A stretch of 7,409 bases of DNA from Caldisericota bacterium (GTDB taxonomy: Bacteria; Bipolaricaulota; Bipolaricaulia; Bipolaricaulales; Bipolaricaulaceae), in contig JAADIW010000050.1 of NCBI GenBank assembly GCA_013151115.1, positions 1 through 7,409 of the forward strand, given 5' to 3'. The notes beneath the pieces were generated by a model. That model saw only the letters and a list, made by a program, of their open reading frames with translations. It did no database searches and was not told the DNA's origin. Positions 6,200 to 7,409 of the stretch are shown here, piece after piece. The translations under genes were made by a program, and so were the position numbers. Numbering within the stretch: the stretch's first letter is position 1; the number at the start of each line of letters is the position of its first letter.

Positions 6200-7246
6200 T
6201 CACCCCAGGAGCTCCTCCGCCCTCTTCAGGAATCCCACCACGAGCCTGATCGTGGCCTCGAGGTCCGCCAGGGAGAGGAGCGAGACGGGGGAGTGGATGT
6301 AGCGACAGGGCACCGAGACGACCCCGGCGAGGGTCCCGCCCCGCTCGGTGTGGATCGCACCGGCGTCGGTGCCCCCGTAGACCGGGAGCTTGTATTGGAA
6401 GGGGATGCCCTCGGCCCGGGCTATCCTCTCCAGGAACTCCACCATGCGCGGCCGCACCACGATGGAGCGGTCGGCCACGGTGATGGCCGGCCCCTTGCCC
6501 AGACGGGTAGGTTGCTTGGCCTCGGGGATCCCGGGCACGTCGGCCCCGATGGTCCCCTCCAGGGCCAGGGCCACCCGGGGGGCGACGCGGTAAGCGGCGG
6601 CCTTCGCCCCCCGCAGCCCCAGTTCCTCCCCCACGGCGAAGTTCACCACCAACCTGTACGGGAGCCGATCCGCGGCGGTGAGCCGCAGGGCCTCCAGGGC
6701 CACCAGACACCCGACCCGGTCGTCGAAGGCCTTGCCGGTGGCGTACCCCTCACGCAGGAGGTCACACGGGTAGTGAATGGTGAGCGGGGACCCGATCGCG
6801 ATCCCCATCCCCTCCGCCTCCTCACGGCTCCCCGCCCCCACGTCCACGAAGAGGTCCTCCAGGGGGACCGTCTTCCTGCGCTCCTCCCGGGGAACGATGT
6901 GCGGCGGGGCGGCCCCGATGATGCCCTTCACCTTCCGGCCGTCCCGGGCACGGATCACCACCCGGTGCCCGGGCAGCAAGCGTTCGTCCCACCCGCCCAC
7001 GGGCGCGACCCGGAGGAAACCGTCCGCCTCGATCCAGCGCACGAGGAACCCCACCTCGTCCATATGGGCATCGAGCATGACGGTGGGGCCCTCGCCGCGG
7101 TAACAGATCAGATTGCCCAGGGGATCGACCTCGCAGGAATCCACGTAGGGCGCGGCCATCTCCCGGATCGTCTCCCGCACCTCATCCTCGTGACCGGCCA
7201 CGCCGAACGCGTCGGAGAGCCTCTTCAGCTTCTCGAACAGTTCCAT
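6200..7246 (-). CDS. M42 family metallo-aminopeptidase (TET/FrvX/CelM type)
   Basis: M42 enzymes are cytoplasmic, dinuclear metal aminopeptidases that usually form large tetrahedral dodecamers and finish breakdown of peptides released by proteases. The 348-residue length is normal. Expected metal and catalytic residues are visible in order: H61 and D63 in DAHMDEVG, D176 in GKAFDDRVG, E207/E208 in GEELGLRGA, D236 in EGTIGADVPG, and H318 in PCRYIHSP. GGTDAGAIHTERGG is the typical C-terminal active-site loop. Older annotations of this family as endoglucanase or cellulase M are generally considered misleading. The start is ATG at 7244-7246, where MELFEKLKRLSDAFGVAGHE matches the family N-terminus, with a G-rich GGAAGGGGGGG directly upstream. 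The frame is open 28 codons further (to 7330), but that part is proline/arginine-rich and covers the probable promoter. It is the first gene of the acyP-sbcD-sbcC run. The exact peptide preference cannot be read from the sequence. Confidence 0.93.
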   Translation of the reverse strand: MELFEKLKRLSDAFGVAGHEDEVRETIREMAAPYVDSCEVDPLGNLICYRGEGPTVMLDAHMDEVGFLVRWIEADGFLRVAPVGGWDERLLPGHRVVIRARDGRKVKGIIGAAPPHIVPREERRKTVPLEDLFVDVGAGSREEAEGMGIAIGSPLTIHYPCDLLREGYATGKAFDDRVGCLVALEALRLTAADRLPYRLVVNFAVGEELGLRGAKAAAYRVAPRVALALEGTIGADVPGIPEAKQPTRLGKGPAITVADRSIVVRPRMVEFLERIARAEGIPFQYKLPVYGGTDAGAIHTERGGTLAGVVSVPCRYIHSPVSLLSLADLEATIRLVVGFLKRAEELLG

Positions 7247-7295
7247 AACCCCCCCTTCCACCTGATGCCGAATGCGACGTGGAGCCCACCGGGGA

Positions 7296-7324
7296 ACTTT
7301 AGCGGGAAAGGGGGGAGCGGTCGA
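7296..7324 (-). promoter_or_regulatory. Probable promoter of the peptidase-acyP-sbcDC run
   Basis: On the minus strand TCGACC (7319-7324) and TAAAGT (7296-7301) are separated by exactly 17 bp. Each matches four of six bases of the sigma-70 -35 and -10 boxes. Transcription would start near 7289, leaving a leader of about 43 bases that contains the G-rich ribosome site of the peptidase gene. The position, just ahead of the first gene of the run, supports the call; the match itself is moderate. Confidence 0.4.
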
Positions 7325-7409
7325 GCACATGGGGCGGACACGCGGCGCGAAACCCGACGCCCGGTCCGAAATCCGAAAAAAGAGACGCTCAAAAAAACTT
7401 TGGCTCCCG
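7325..7409. other. Non-coding right edge with A/T tracts and a short tandem repeat
   Basis: I see no gene in this stretch. It contains a perfect tandem pair of the 7-mer TCCGAAA (7365-7371 and 7372-7378), followed by two A-runs of six and seven on the plus strand. These are unusual for this very GC-rich window. Read on the minus strand, the T-run near 7391-7397 comes shortly after GC-rich CGGGAGCC at the window edge, as in the last arm and U-tract of an intrinsic terminator for a preceding minus-strand gene. The other arm would lie outside the window, so this cannot be confirmed. The A-tracts could instead be an upstream element for the peptidase promoter. Confidence 0.3.

Noticed and set aside
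5856..6710. 284-codon minus-strand open frame across the acyP-peptidase junction
   Set aside because: It overlaps two well-recognised genes in a different frame and has Gly/Arg/Pro-rich composition.
7247..7330. 28-residue N-terminal extension of the peptidase
   Set aside because: The family N-terminus and a G-rich ribosome site support the ATG at 7244-7246, and the extension covers the probable promoter.

Overview
The window is a compact, GC-rich stretch of bacterial chromosome holding six protein genes. Almost no space is unused, and there is no sign of mobile DNA, CRISPR repeats or RNA genes. SmpB and the SbcC/SbcD nuclease pair mark it as bacterial. Codons are strongly GC-biased (CTC, GAG, CGG, AGG, GGG), which leaves long spurious open frames on the opposite strands. 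A tungsten-type aldehyde:ferredoxin oxidoreductase together with an M42 aminopeptidase suggests an anaerobe, quite possibly thermophilic. A deep-branching lineage such as Bipolaricaulota/Acetothermia would fit, but that is only a guess from gene content and composition.

Layout: (1) 1-1265, minus strand, is the N-terminal two thirds or so of an aldehyde ferredoxin oxidoreductase that runs off the left edge. (2) 1266-1313 is a 48-bp divergent promoter region with an 11-bp palindrome at its centre. (3) 1314-1778, plus strand, is smpB, the tmRNA partner protein. (4) 1779-1814 is a short convergent gap with a hairpin. (5) 1815-7246, minus strand, is a four-gene run transcribed in the order M42 aminopeptidase, acylphosphatase (acyP), sbcD, sbcC. 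(6) 7247-7409 is the upstream region of that run, with a plausible promoter for the peptidase and A/T tracts at the right edge.

How the genes work together: SbcD (nuclease) and SbcC (SMC-like ATPase with zinc hook) form one complex that processes DNA ends and hairpins. Their genes overlap by 14 bp, as expected for coupled translation. The peptidase and acylphosphatase upstream are tightly packed with each other (12-bp gap) and separated from sbcD by 46 bp. They look like housekeeping enzymes sharing a transcript rather than parts of a DNA-repair system. SmpB rescues stalled ribosomes with tmRNA; no ssrA gene is visible here. The oxidoreductase stands apart functionally and probably oxidises aldehydes with ferredoxin as acceptor.

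I found no convincing undescribed system. The points worth a second look are the shared regulatory gap between the oxidoreductase and smpB, the possible internal promoter ahead of sbcDC, and the T-tract at the right edge that may be the end of the preceding gene's terminator.
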